Source of the DNA: Niveispirillum irakense DSM 11586
Lineage (GTDB): Bacteria > Pseudomonadota > Alphaproteobacteria > Azospirillales > Azospirillaceae
Length of the DNA: 64,000 bases
Reading direction: 5' to 3'
Assembly: GCF_000429645.1 (NCBI RefSeq)
Contig: NZ_AUCG01000002.1
Coordinates: 62,001-126,000 of the forward strand
Positions 25,036-33,089 of this stretch are shown in pieces. Numbering within the stretch: position 1 is the first letter of the stretch; each line of letters starts with the position of its first letter. Made by a program: the position numbers and the translations under genes. The notes under the pieces were generated by a model. That model was not told the DNA's origin and ran no database searches. It saw nothing but the letters and a program-made list of their open reading frames with translations.

Positions 25036-25497
25036 GGCAGGACATTCCGTCGGGCTGACCCCGCAGCATGGTCGTTTTTAAAACCCTGAAATCTCGTTTC
25101 AAAAAGCCACTGAAGCATTGCATTCATGTGGATAAAATCCACGCTCGCCATGCGCGGATGGCAGGTCTGCCCGAATTGAGGATTGACCCGGGGCGTGCAA
25201 AGGGCCAATTAGCGCGCCATGCAAGAAAAGACGTAACCCGCCCTCAAAGCCCGACCGGCGCTTGCGGGGCTGCCATGGCGCTCCATCCGTTTTGGATCGG
25301 ATGCGGCGAATGCCATTGGCCGATCCCGCCCCGTCCGGTCCCAGGTGACCGGGGCCAGGCCTGATATTCAGGCCCTCATGGGAGATTTTCTCGGCATGAC
25401 GCTTTTACACCATGGCCCGGCCATGGTGCTGCCGCCCGCGATTCCGGCGCCCCGGGCCCGGAACCGCTGACAGGCCCAACCAGAAGGAGACGAGACC
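25036..25497. other. 462-base non-coding stretch rich in inverted repeats, upstream of the PfpI-like gene
   Basis: No convincing gene. It contains a perfect DnaA-box 9-mer TGTGGATAA (25127-25135) in an AT-rich patch, CATCCG/CGGATG, GGCCTGA-TAT-TCAGGCC (25358-25374) and CACCATGGCC-C-GGCCATGGTG (25408-25428). The last is a ten-base-arm palindrome about 70 bases before the start codon. These could be operators or leader-RNA hairpins for the PfpI-like gene. Confidence 0.6.
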
Positions 25498-26067
25498 TTG
25501 ACCGAACAACTGCTTGCCGGAAAGAACATTGCCATCCTCGTGGCCAATGGCTTTGAGGAACTGGAAATGACCGAACCGCAGCGCGCTCTGCTGAAGCAGG
25601 GGGCGAAGCCGAAGATCATTTCCCCGGAGCAGGGCCTGGTCAACGGGTGGCACGGCGCCGCCTGGGGCCATTATTTCCCGACCGATCGCCATGTCGGCGA
25701 TGTGCTGGCCGCTGATTTCGATCTGCTGGTCCTGCCGGGCGGTGACCGTTCGGTGGCCAAGCTGGCCTCCAACCCGCACACCCGCCGCATCATCGGCAGC
25801 TTCATGGATGCCGGCAAGGGCGTTGCCGCCTTTGGCCGCGGTGTGGAGCTTCTGGCCGTGGCCGACCGGGTGAAGACCCGTGACCTGACCGGTCCGGAAA
25901 GCATCAAGGATACGATGGAAGCCGCTGGCGCCAAGTGGTCCGAGGATGCGATCGTCACGGATCGTTTCCTGGTCACTGCCCAGTCGAACGAAGACATGAG
26001 CGAGATCATCGATGCCATGATCCGCACCTTCGTGGCAGCGGTTGAACAGCGCAAGCAGGCCGCCTGA
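25498..26067 (+). CDS. DJ-1/PfpI-family protein lacking the nucleophilic cysteine
   Basis: 189 residues. The start is TTG at 25498, set by AAGGAG eight to nine bases upstream; no ATG fits. The fold is clear: IAILVANGFEELEMTEPQRAL, the acidic residue in GFEE, DLLVLPGGDRS, and a nucleophile-elbow region KGVAAFGRGVELL. In active family members that region reads AxCHG; here Cys is Gly and His is Arg, so protease, glyoxalase or deglycase chemistry by the usual route is not possible. The protein contains no cysteine at all. It may be a binding or stress protein. A strong terminator follows. Confidence 0.88.
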   Translation: MTEQLLAGKNIAILVANGFEELEMTEPQRALLKQGAKPKIISPEQGLVNGWHGAAWGHYFPTDRHVGDVLAADFDLLVLPGGDRSVAKLASNPHTRRIIGSFMDAGKGVAAFGRGVELLAVADRVKTRDLTGPESIKDTMEAAGAKWSEDAIVTDRFLVTAQSNEDMSEIIDAMIRTFVAAVEQRKQAA

Positions 26068-26116
26068 TCAAGGTCTCGTCTGCCCGCCGGCCCCAGGGCC
26101 GGTGGGGCACTGTTAC

Positions 26117-26151
26117 AGGGGCGCCCCGGCACGGTCGGGCGCCCCTTTTTT
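26117..26151 (+). terminator. Rho-independent terminator of the PfpI-like gene
   Basis: AGGGGCGCCC (26117-26126) pairs with GGGCGCCCCT (26137-26146), followed by T6. Confidence 0.9.
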
Positions 26152-26233
26152 CCGTCTTTATCCCTTTGGTGGCATCCTTTGGCGGGGTGCGGGCGTTAAG
26201 ATGGCACCTGCCATCGATACCGGAACCGGATGA

Positions 26234-27103
26234 ATGACGCTGCCCCCGCCACCGTCCCGTATTGCCCCCGCCATGGCCCTGTTGCGGCGCCTGCGTCGCC
26301 GCCCCGGCATGCCGGATTTCCACCGGGTGGCAGCCGCCATCCCCGATGAACGGCACGACAGGCTGCCCGATGGGTTCAGCCCGCTGCACATCGCAAGCTG
26401 GAATGTCCATTCCTGTGTCGGCATTGATGCCCGTTTCGCACCCGACCGGATCGCGGCGGTCATTCGCTCCCTGGAAGTGGATGTAATCGGCCTGCAGGAA
26501 GTGGGCTGGCACCATCGGGGCGAGGTGGGGCTGGACCAGTTCGCCTTTCTGGCGGCGCAGACGGGCATGACAGCATTGGCCGGCCCGACCAAACATCACC
26601 GCACGGCCCATTATGGCAATGCCCTGCTGACCCGGCTGCCCGTGCTGGGGCACGACCTGATTGACCTGTCGGAGAAGCTGCGGGAGCCGCGCGGCGCGCT
26701 GGCGGCGCATCTGGAGGTGCGACCGGGGGTGGAGGCACGGGTCATCGTCGCCCATTTCGGGCTGGACCCGTGGGAGCGCAATGCCCAGGTCGCCCGAATC
26801 CTGGCTTACCTTGACGGGGCACGGCCCCTGCCCACCATTTTCATGGGCGATCTGAATGAATGGCTGCCGTCGGCGCGGTGTCTGCGCCGTCTGTCCGCGC
26901 GCTTTCCGGACTGCGCCGCCCCCCGCAGCTTCCACGCGAAGCTGCCAACCTTGCGGCTGGACCGGATTTTTGTCTCCGGAGAGGCTTGTCTGGCCCGCTA
27001 TGGGGTGGTGCGGACCAAGGTGACACGGCTGGCGTCAGACCATCTGCCGGTCACAGCCTTGATCGGCGTTCCCCCTGTCCAGGGGGGAACGGGCAGCCCC
27101 TGA
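26234..27103 (+). CDS. Endonuclease/exonuclease/phosphatase-family protein
   Basis: 289 residues from ATG 26234 (ATG 26273 also possible). EEP-fold motifs are in order: IASWNVHSC (metal-binding Asn), VDVIGLQEVGW (catalytic Glu), ARVIVAHFGL, PTIFMGDLNEW (Asp and Asn), LRLDRIFVS, and ASDHLPVTALI (catalytic Asp-His). The family covers AP endonucleases, sphingomyelinases and phosphodiesterases; this short form without a signal peptide is probably a cytoplasmic nuclease or phosphodiesterase. Convergent with the zeta-subunit gene. Confidence 0.88.
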   Translation: MTLPPPPSRIAPAMALLRRLRRRPGMPDFHRVAAAIPDERHDRLPDGFSPLHIASWNVHSCVGIDARFAPDRIAAVIRSLEVDVIGLQEVGWHHRGEVGLDQFAFLAAQTGMTALAGPTKHHRTAHYGNALLTRLPVLGHDLIDLSEKLREPRGALAAHLEVRPGVEARVIVAHFGLDPWERNAQVARILAYLDGARPLPTIFMGDLNEWLPSARCLRRLSARFPDCAAPRSFHAKLPTLRLDRIFVSGEACLARYGVVRTKVTRLASDHLPVTALIGVPPVQGGTGSP

Positions 27104-27149
27104 CGGATAGGCCGCCCGTTCTCACCGGTGGTCTGCACCACCGGCAATA

Positions 27150-27470
27150 TCAGCCCTGCTGGATCTGCTGCCGGGCGGTTTCCAGCATCACATCCATCTG
27201 CTTTTCCAGACGATGTTCGGAGATGTCCACGCCCTTGGCTTTGAAATCAGCCAGGATCTTGCGGACGATATCCTTGTGGCCCGGCTCCTCGAAATCCACG
27301 GCGACCATCTGCTTGCCATAGGCTTCGGCATCGTCGCCCGTGATGCCCATCTGTTCGGCAGCCCAGATGCCGATCAGCTTGGCGCGGCGGGCCTGGATGC
27401 GGAACATCACTTCTTCGTCATGCTTGAACTTGTTCTCGAACGCCTGTTCGCGGTCATCGAACGTGGTCAT
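27150..27470 (-). CDS. F1-ATPase inhibitor subunit zeta (DUF1476)
   Basis: 106 residues from ATG 27470, preceded by AGGA at six bases. The signature MTTFDDREQAFENKFKHDEE is the inhibitory N-terminus described for the Paracoccus zeta subunit. A helical bundle follows (RRAKLIGIWAAEQMG, YGKQMVAVDFEEPGHKDIV). It blocks ATP hydrolysis by the F1F0 ATP synthase and is restricted to alphaproteobacteria, which helps place the organism. No ATP synthase genes are in the window. Confidence 0.95.
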   Translation of the reverse strand: MTTFDDREQAFENKFKHDEEVMFRIQARRAKLIGIWAAEQMGITGDDAEAYGKQMVAVDFEEPGHKDIVRKILADFKAKGVDISEHRLEKQMDVMLETARQQIQQG

Positions 27471-27628
27471 CGCGAATCCTCTAAATTCTGTACGGGCTGA
27501 GCATATATATACCCATCCCCTGACATCCACCATGGGCGCCTTGGGTGCAACAGTTTATGTGACCCTTTGCACTCGGCGGGTAGTTAATTTTTCTTACAAA
27601 TCATTTACTTGCAGGAAGGTTTTCCGTC

Positions 27629-28381
27629 ATGTGCTCCGTCATTATCCTCCGCCGACCCGGCCATGACTGGCCTTTGCTGCTGGCCGGCAACCGGGATGAG
27701 ATGGTGAACCGTCCCTGGAAGCCGCCGGCCCGCCACTGGCCCGACCGACCGGAAGTGCGCGCCGGCCTGGATGAGACGGCGGGCGGTTCCTGGCTGGGGG
27801 TGAATGATCATGGCGTGGTCGCGGTGATCTTGAACCGCCAGGACACGCTGGGGCCGATGCCGGGCAAACGGTCGCGTGGGGAACTGGTGCTGGACGCGCT
27901 GGATCATGCCGATGCGCGCGACGCGGTGGACGCGCTGGCCGATCTGGATGGAAGGGCCTATCGCCCCTTCAATCTGGTGATCGCGGATAACCGCGATGCG
28001 TTCTGGCTGTGCCTGCCGGCCGATGGCGCCCGTATCCAGGTGAAGCCGATCCCCAACGGCCTGTCCATGCTGACAGCGTCTGACCTGAATGATGACAGTT
28101 CGCCCCGGCAGAAATTCTATCGCCCCCTGTTCCAGGCGGCAGCCGTGCCCGATCCCGACAAGGGCGACTGGGCGGGGTGGGAACAGTTGCTGGGCAGCCG
28201 CATCTGGGATGGGGATATCGGCCCGCGCGGTGCCATGTGCGTGGTAACGCCGATCGGATTTGAAACCGGCAGTTCCGCCACCGTCGCCCTGCCGGCGGCG
28301 GCACGGCTGGGCACGCCCCCGGTTTTTCGCTTCGCCCCCGGCCGCCCGGACCGCACGGCCTTTGCCGATGTGGCCCCCTGA
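27629..28381 (+). CDS. NRDE-family (TANGO2-like) protein
   Basis: 250 residues with GGAAGG before the ATG. It begins MCSVII, with Cys2 exposed after methionine removal as in Ntn-hydrolase folds, and has the namesake motif LLAGNRDEMVNRPW, followed by AGLDETAGGSWLGVNDHG. The family includes eukaryotic TANGO2, linked to heme or lipid handling; bacterial function is unknown. It is divergent from the zeta-subunit gene across an AT-rich promoter region. Confidence 0.92.
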   Translation: MCSVIILRRPGHDWPLLLAGNRDEMVNRPWKPPARHWPDRPEVRAGLDETAGGSWLGVNDHGVVAVILNRQDTLGPMPGKRSRGELVLDALDHADARDAVDALADLDGRAYRPFNLVIADNRDAFWLCLPADGARIQVKPIPNGLSMLTASDLNDDSSPRQKFYRPLFQAAAVPDPDKGDWAGWEQLLGSRIWDGDIGPRGAMCVVTPIGFETGSSATVALPAAARLGTPPVFRFAPGRPDRTAFADVAP

Positions 28382-28459
28382 GACCTGTCGGGGAAGGGGA
28401 ACAGCCTTGTCAGACCGGTGTCGATACCCTGCACTGAGGCGCCCGCATCGCTGCTTCCA

Positions 28460-28488
28460 TTGTGCTGACGGTCGTTGCTTGCTATAGG
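28460..28488 (+). promoter_or_regulatory. Candidate purC promoter
   Basis: TTGTGC (28460-28465), 17-base spacer, TATAGG (28483-28488). Transcription from about 28495 would give an 80-base leader containing a large hairpin. Confidence 0.45.
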
Positions 28489-28497
28489 GAGGGCTTC

Positions 28498-28547
28498 GGA
28501 CCCTCCGCGGGGTGGCATAACCCCGCTGCGGGTCCGTTCCCCTTTTT
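28498..28547 (+). other. Leader hairpin with T-tract ahead of purC
   Basis: GGACCC (28498-28503) pairs with GGGTCC (28530-28535) and GCGGGGT (28507-28513) with ACCCCGC (28520-28526), with a three-by-three internal loop. TTTTT follows seven bases later (28543-28547). It may terminate the NRDE-gene transcript or act as a purC leader structure; the distance to the T-run makes simple termination weak. Confidence 0.5.
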
Positions 28548-28574
28548 GCTGGAACGATTGCTGGACACCAACCC

Positions 28575-29339
<765 letters not shown>

Positions 29340-29372
29340 CGCTTGCAAGGCCGCACGGTCTGGTGAGAGATG

Positions 29373-29409
29373 AAAAGGCTGGAACGGTGCTGCCGTTCCA
29401 GCCTTTTTT
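29373..29409 (+). terminator. Rho-independent terminator of purC
   Basis: AAAAGGCTGGAACGG (29373-29387), loop TGCTG, perfect complement to 29407, with a run of six T. Confidence 0.92.
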
Positions 29410-29541
29410 ATTCCGGGCGGGCTGACCTGTGCGGGAGCAAACCTTCCCTGCGTCCAGCCGGTAGGTTTCTGCATCGCCAAGCCGGGCGGTTTTTGCTATC
29501 CCACCGCCATTGATTTCTGCCTCAAGACAGCGGGTGCCCCT

Positions 29542-29784
29542 ATGAAGGCCAAAGTCATCGTCACCCTGAAAAACGGCGTACTGGATCCCCAGGGCAAGGC
29601 CATCGGCCATGCGCTGACCAATCTGGGCTTCGACGGCGTCGGTGAAGTGCGCCAGGGCAAGCTGATCGAGCTGGAAGTGGCGGAAACCGATCCGGTCAAG
29701 GCCAAGGCCCAGATCGAGGAAATGTGCCGCAAGCTGCTGGCCAATACCGTGATCGAGAATTACTCGATCGAACTGGTGGCCTGA
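29542..29784 (+). CDS. purS: Phosphoribosylformylglycinamidine synthase subunit PurS
   Basis: 80 residues, the normal length. MKAKVIVTLKNGVLDPQGKA, GFDGVGEVRQGKLIELEV and CRKLLANTVIENYSIEL are diagnostic. PurS bridges PurQ (glutaminase) and PurL (synthase) in the FGAM synthase complex. In related genomes purQ normally follows at once; here two exported proteins of unknown role follow 19 bases later, and purQ and purL are not in the window. Confidence 0.95.
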   Translation: MKAKVIVTLKNGVLDPQGKAIGHALTNLGFDGVGEVRQGKLIELEVAETDPVKAKAQIEEMCRKLLANTVIENYSIELVA

Positions 29785-29803
29785 TCACAGGTCGGACGGA
29801 GCA

Positions 29804-30355
29804 ATGGCAAGGCGGCTTCTGATTGGCATGATGGTGGCGGCGGCTGGACTGCCCTTTTCCACCACCGTATGGGCACAGGACGATGCGCGCACCGTTCTGG
29901 CCTGTGGCGATCTGACCGATGCCCAGGCCCGCCTGGCCTGTTTCGACCGGATGCTGCCGGCGTTGCGCCGGCATTTCGGCCCCGATACGGCTGTGGGGAC
30001 AGCGGCTGCTGTTTCCCCGCCGGCTGTGGCGGCCGTGGCGCCCCCTGTTGCCCCAGCAGCCCCTCCGCCGAAGGAAAGTTTTGGCGGGCCGCAATTCAAC
30101 CGGCCTGCGCCGGAAGCGCCCCCGCGTGAGGATGTCGATTTCATCGATGCGGTTGTGACAGCCCATCGGGTCAATCCGCGCGGTTTGACGATTCTCACCC
30201 TCGATAATGGTCAGGTCTGGATCCAGACCGAAACGCCGACCTTGCTCATCAAAGGTGAGGGACGGCGTATTCGCATTGAGAAAGCCGCCCTTGGCGGGTA
30301 CAGACTGACAGGTGAAGGCCTTGGTCGGGCCTATTGGGTGAAACGCGCCCAGTAA
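29804..30355 (+). CDS. Exported protein, first of a tandem paralogous pair
   Basis: 183 residues with GGAG two bases before the ATG. Residues 1-24 form a signal peptide (RRLLIGMMVAAAGLPF, cleavage after VWA). The mature part begins with a small cysteine module, LACGDLTDAQARLACFDRM, then a Pro/Ala linker and a C-terminal beta domain with LTLDNGQVWIQTETPTLLI, IRIEKAALGGYRL and WVKR. The CFDR module occurs in secreted proteins, including type VI-associated VasI/TagO relatives, but no secretion genes are near. The role is unknown. It lies directly behind purS and may be co-transcribed. Confidence 0.8.
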   Translation: MARRLLIGMMVAAAGLPFSTTVWAQDDARTVLACGDLTDAQARLACFDRMLPALRRHFGPDTAVGTAAAVSPPAVAAVAPPVAPAAPPPKESFGGPQFNRPAPEAPPREDVDFIDAVVTAHRVNPRGLTILTLDNGQVWIQTETPTLLIKGEGRRIRIEKAALGGYRLTGEGLGRAYWVKRAQ

Positions 30356-30380
30356 GGGGTATTGCCCTCCCGACCGGCCA

Positions 30381-30908
30381 ATGCTGTTCGGGATGGATCT
30401 GATGCGCCTTGCCCTTGCTGCCCCGCTTTCCTGCGGTCTGCTGTTTCTCGCTTTTGCCGGACAGGTTTCCGCTGGCCCGGCTGACGTGTTGAAATGCACG
30501 GAAATTGCCGAGGCTTCCGCCCGGCTGGCCTGTTTTGACCGTACTGCCCCCAGCCTGCGCGATGCGCCCAAGCCGCCGGCCCCGCCGGCCCCGCCGGTGG
30601 CCGCTGTGCCGCCCGTGCCGCCGGAACAGCGTTTCGGTGCCGAGCGGCTGGAGAAGAAGGACCAGCCCGCCGCCTTGCGGGAGGAGCCGGAAGCCATCAC
30701 GGCGGTTTTGAAGGAAGCCCGCGAGGGTGAACCCAACCGCTGGGTCTTCCTGCTGGATAATGGGCAGGTTTGGCGCCAGGTGGTGGCGCGTGGCCTGAAG
30801 GGCGTCAAGCCGGGTAGCAAGGTGACGGTGGAAAAGGCCGTTCTCGGCTCCTATTCCATGACGATTGAGGGGGTGCCCGGTCTGATCAAGGTCAGCCGCG
30901 TGAAATAG
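30381..30908 (+). CDS. Exported protein, second of the tandem paralogous pair
   Basis: 175 residues from ATG 30381; ATG 30402 would give a more standard signal peptide (MRLALAAPLSCGLLFLAFAG). It mirrors the upstream gene: LKCTEIAEASARLACFDRT, a Pro/Ala linker, then FLLDNGQVWRQVV, VTVEKAVLGSYSM and IKVSR. The order and spacing of motifs show a local duplication followed by divergence. The two cysteines of the N-terminal module are kept and probably form a disulfide in the periplasm. The function is unknown. Confidence 0.8.
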   Translation: MLFGMDLMRLALAAPLSCGLLFLAFAGQVSAGPADVLKCTEIAEASARLACFDRTAPSLRDAPKPPAPPAPPVAAVPPVPPEQRFGAERLEKKDQPAALREEPEAITAVLKEAREGEPNRWVFLLDNGQVWRQVVARGLKGVKPGSKVTVEKAVLGSYSMTIEGVPGLIKVSRVK

Positions 30909-30928
30909 TCGGGGGCGCTTCGCGTCCC

Positions 30929-30984
30929 CTTGCGTATCCCCGATACATGTCCCATATCGACGACCGGCTTATTCAAGCCGGTCG
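30929..30984 (+). promoter_or_regulatory. Heat-shock (RpoH)-type promoter of htpG with dyad at the start point
   Basis: CTTGCGT (30929-30935), a 15-base spacer, and CCCATAT (30951-30957), which matches the sigma-32 -10 consensus CCCATNT exactly and the CTTG core of the -35. A perfect 10-bp inverted repeat, CGACCGGCTT-ATTC-AAGCCGGTCG (30961-30984), covers the expected start near 30964. It could be a repressor site or an RNA hairpin at the 5' end of the message. Confidence 0.7.
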
Positions 30985-31013
30985 AATGCCGATATTTGCA
31001 AATGGTGAGAGAG

Positions 31014-32888
31014 ATGAGCGAGGAACGGCTCAGTTTCCAAGCCGAGGTCAGCCGCCTGCTGGATATCGTGGCGCACAGCCTCTACTCGGACAAGGAAGTC
31101 TTCCTGCGGGAACTGATCTCCAACGCATCTGACGCGTGTGACAAGCTGCGCTATGCCGCGCAGACTGATGCCGCGCTGATGCAGGGCGATCCGGACCTGA
31201 AAATCCGCCTGTCCGTGGACAAGGATGCCGGCACCCTGACCATCGCCGATAATGGCATCGGGATGAACCGTCAGGATCTGGTGGACAATCTGGGCACCAT
31301 CGCCCGGTCCGGCACGTCCGCCTTTGTCAAGAACCTGTCGGGCGATGACAAGAAGGATGTCAGCCTGATCGGCCAGTTTGGCGTCGGTTTCTATTCCGCC
31401 TTCATGATCGCCGATACGGTGGCGGTTTATTCCACCCGCGCCGGGGAGGCCCATGGCTGGCTGTGGACCAGCGATGGCAAGGGTAGCTTCACCGTGGCCG
31501 AGAGCGCCGATGCGCCGGCGCGGGGCACCCGGATCGTGCTGCATGTGAAGGCGGACGAGAAGGATTTCCTGGAGGATCACCGGCTGCGGTCGGTGGTGAA
31601 GAAATATTCCGACCATATTGCCGTGCCCATCCTGCTGGGGGATGAGACGGAGTCGGTCAATGCCGCCAACGCGCTGTGGACCCGCTCCAAGTCGGACGTG
31701 ACGCCGGAGCAGTATAAGGAATTCTACCACCATGTCGGGCACAGCTTTGACGAGCCGTGGCTGACCTTGCATTGGCGCGCCGAGGGCGTGATCGAATATA
31801 CCGGCCTGCTGTTCGTGCCGCAGCAGCGCCCGTTCGACCTGTTCGACCCGCGCCGTGCGCATCATGTGAAGCTCTATGTCCGCCGCGTCTTCATCACGGA
31901 CGAGGCGGAAGGGCTGGTGCCCCCCTATCTGCGCTTCCTGCGCGGCGTGGTGGATAGCGAAGATCTGCCGCTGAATGTCAGCCGCGAGATGCTTCAGCAC
32001 AATCCGGTGCTGGCCAAGCTGAAGGCCGGCATCGTCAAGCGCGTGCTGGGTGACCTGAACAAGAAGGCCGCCGATCCCGAACAGGCCGCCGATTATGCCC
32101 GCTTCTGGGAAGCCTTTGGCCCTGTGCTGAAGGAAGGGCTGTACGAGGACTTCACCCACCGCGACGATCTGCTGAAGTTGCTGCGTTTCCGCACCACCGC
32201 CAGCAATGGCGACCTGGTGAGCCTGGAAACCTATATCGGGCGGATGAAGGAAGGGCAGGACGCGCTCTACTACATCACCGGTGAGGATGCGGCGGCCCTG
32301 GCCAAAAGCCCGCAGATCGAAGGATTCCGCGCCAAGGGCGTGGAAGTGATCCTGCTGACCGATCCGGTGGACGAGTTCTGGCTGGGCTCCGTGCGCGAAG
32401 CCCAGGGCAAGGTGTTCAAATCCGTCACCCGCGGCGGGTCGGACCTGTCCAAGATCAAGGGCACGGACGCTGAGGAAAAGAAGGACGATGCCGAGAAGCC
32501 GGCGGAAGGCGATCTCGCCTCCCTCACCGCGCTTTTGAAGCTGACGCTGGGCGATGCGGTGAAGGATGTCCGCAAGTCTGAACGGCTGACCGACAGCGCC
32601 GTCTGTCTGGTCGCCGATGATGGCGACATGGATATCCACCTGCAGCGCCTGCTGAAGCAGCATGGGCAGTTGGGCGATGCCGGTGCCACCCGTGTGCTGG
32701 AGATCAACCCCACCCATCCGCTGATCCGCCGTCTGGCGGAAAAGGCGAGCCAGGACGGGGCGGCCACAGCGCTGGAGGATGCAGCCTTCCTGTTGCTGGA
32801 CCAGGCCCGCATCGTGGAAGGGGAAACCCTGCCCGACCCGGTGGCCTTTGCCCGCCGCATGGCCGCCTTTGTGGAGCGGGGATTGTAA
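31014..32888 (+). CDS. htpG: Hsp90-family chaperone HtpG
   Basis: 624 residues from ATG 31014 (MSEERLSFQAEVSRLLDIV); a longer frame to 30930 runs through the promoter and is rejected. The GHKL ATPase domain is intact: FLRELISNASDACDKLRY, IADNGIGMNRQDL, GTIARSGTSAF and GQFGVGFYSAFMIAD. The middle domain has the catalytic arginine region LPLNVSREMLQHN. It is an ATP-driven dimeric chaperone for heat-damaged proteins. It is a single-gene unit behind a heat-shock-like promoter, and is followed by a BIME-like repeat. Confidence 0.97.
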   Translation: MSEERLSFQAEVSRLLDIVAHSLYSDKEVFLRELISNASDACDKLRYAAQTDAALMQGDPDLKIRLSVDKDAGTLTIADNGIGMNRQDLVDNLGTIARSGTSAFVKNLSGDDKKDVSLIGQFGVGFYSAFMIADTVAVYSTRAGEAHGWLWTSDGKGSFTVAESADAPARGTRIVLHVKADEKDFLEDHRLRSVVKKYSDHIAVPILLGDETESVNAANALWTRSKSDVTPEQYKEFYHHVGHSFDEPWLTLHWRAEGVIEYTGLLFVPQQRPFDLFDPRRAHHVKLYVRRVFITDEAEGLVPPYLRFLRGVVDSEDLPLNVSREMLQHNPVLAKLKAGIVKRVLGDLNKKAADPEQAADYARFWEAFGPVLKEGLYEDFTHRDDLLKLLRFRTTASNGDLVSLETYIGRMKEGQDALYYITGEDAAALAKSPQIEGFRAKGVEVILLTDPVDEFWLGSVREAQGKVFKSVTRGGSDLSKIKGTDAEEKKDDAEKPAEGDLASLTALLKLTLGDAVKDVRKSERLTDSAVCLVADDGDMDIHLQRLLKQHGQLGDAGATRVLEINPTHPLIRRLAEKASQDGAATALEDAAFLLLDQARIVEGETLPDPVAFARRMAAFVERGL

Positions 32889-32916
32889 GGTTTAGATCGC
32901 CCTCACATTGTTGTGC

Positions 32917-33003
32917 CTCCCCCGCGAAAGCGGGGGTCTAGGGGCCAAGGGCACCAATGCGTGGTTCTTGGTGGCCCCTGGATCCCCGCTTTCGCGGGGA
33001 AGG
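32917..33003. repeat. BIME-like paired palindrome, element 1 (after htpG)
   Basis: The left arm CCCCCGC-GAAA-GCGGGGG (32919-32936) and the right arm TCCCCGC-TTTC-GCGGGGA (32983-33000) are themselves hairpins and are inverted copies of each other. The inner sequence (GGGGCCAAG with CTTGGTGGCCCC) also pairs imperfectly, so the whole can fold into one long stem. The loop variant is AAA. It may also act as the htpG transcript end. Confidence 0.85.
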
Positions 33004-33089
33004 CAGCCCTATCCACAAGGAATAAGTCAGTCCCTTCACGGGAACGGCGATAAAAGAGGCTTCACCTTAAACCGTGCACCCTCCAGGCC

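Noticed and set aside
25068-25364. 98-codon plus-strand frame upstream of the PfpI-like gene
   Set aside because: No ribosome site, no family resemblance, composition of non-coding DNA, and it covers palindromes.
28488-28535. Mutually exclusive hairpins (GGAGGG/CCCTCC versus GGACCC/GGGTCC) as a purC attenuator
   Set aside because: GGAGGG at 28488-28493 overlaps the -10 box and would not be in RNA starting near 28495, so the alternative hairpin cannot form from that promoter.
30969-32717. 582-codon minus-strand frame opposite htpG and similar long antisense frames (10671-12095, 39541-41184, 57440-59377, 59405-61465)
   Set aside because: Each lies opposite a well-supported gene and has His/Gln/Arg-rich shadow composition without motifs.
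33009-33017. CTATCCACA as a further DnaA box
   Set aside because: One mismatch at a conserved first base, isolated, and inside the spacer following a BIME-like element; no supporting cluster.
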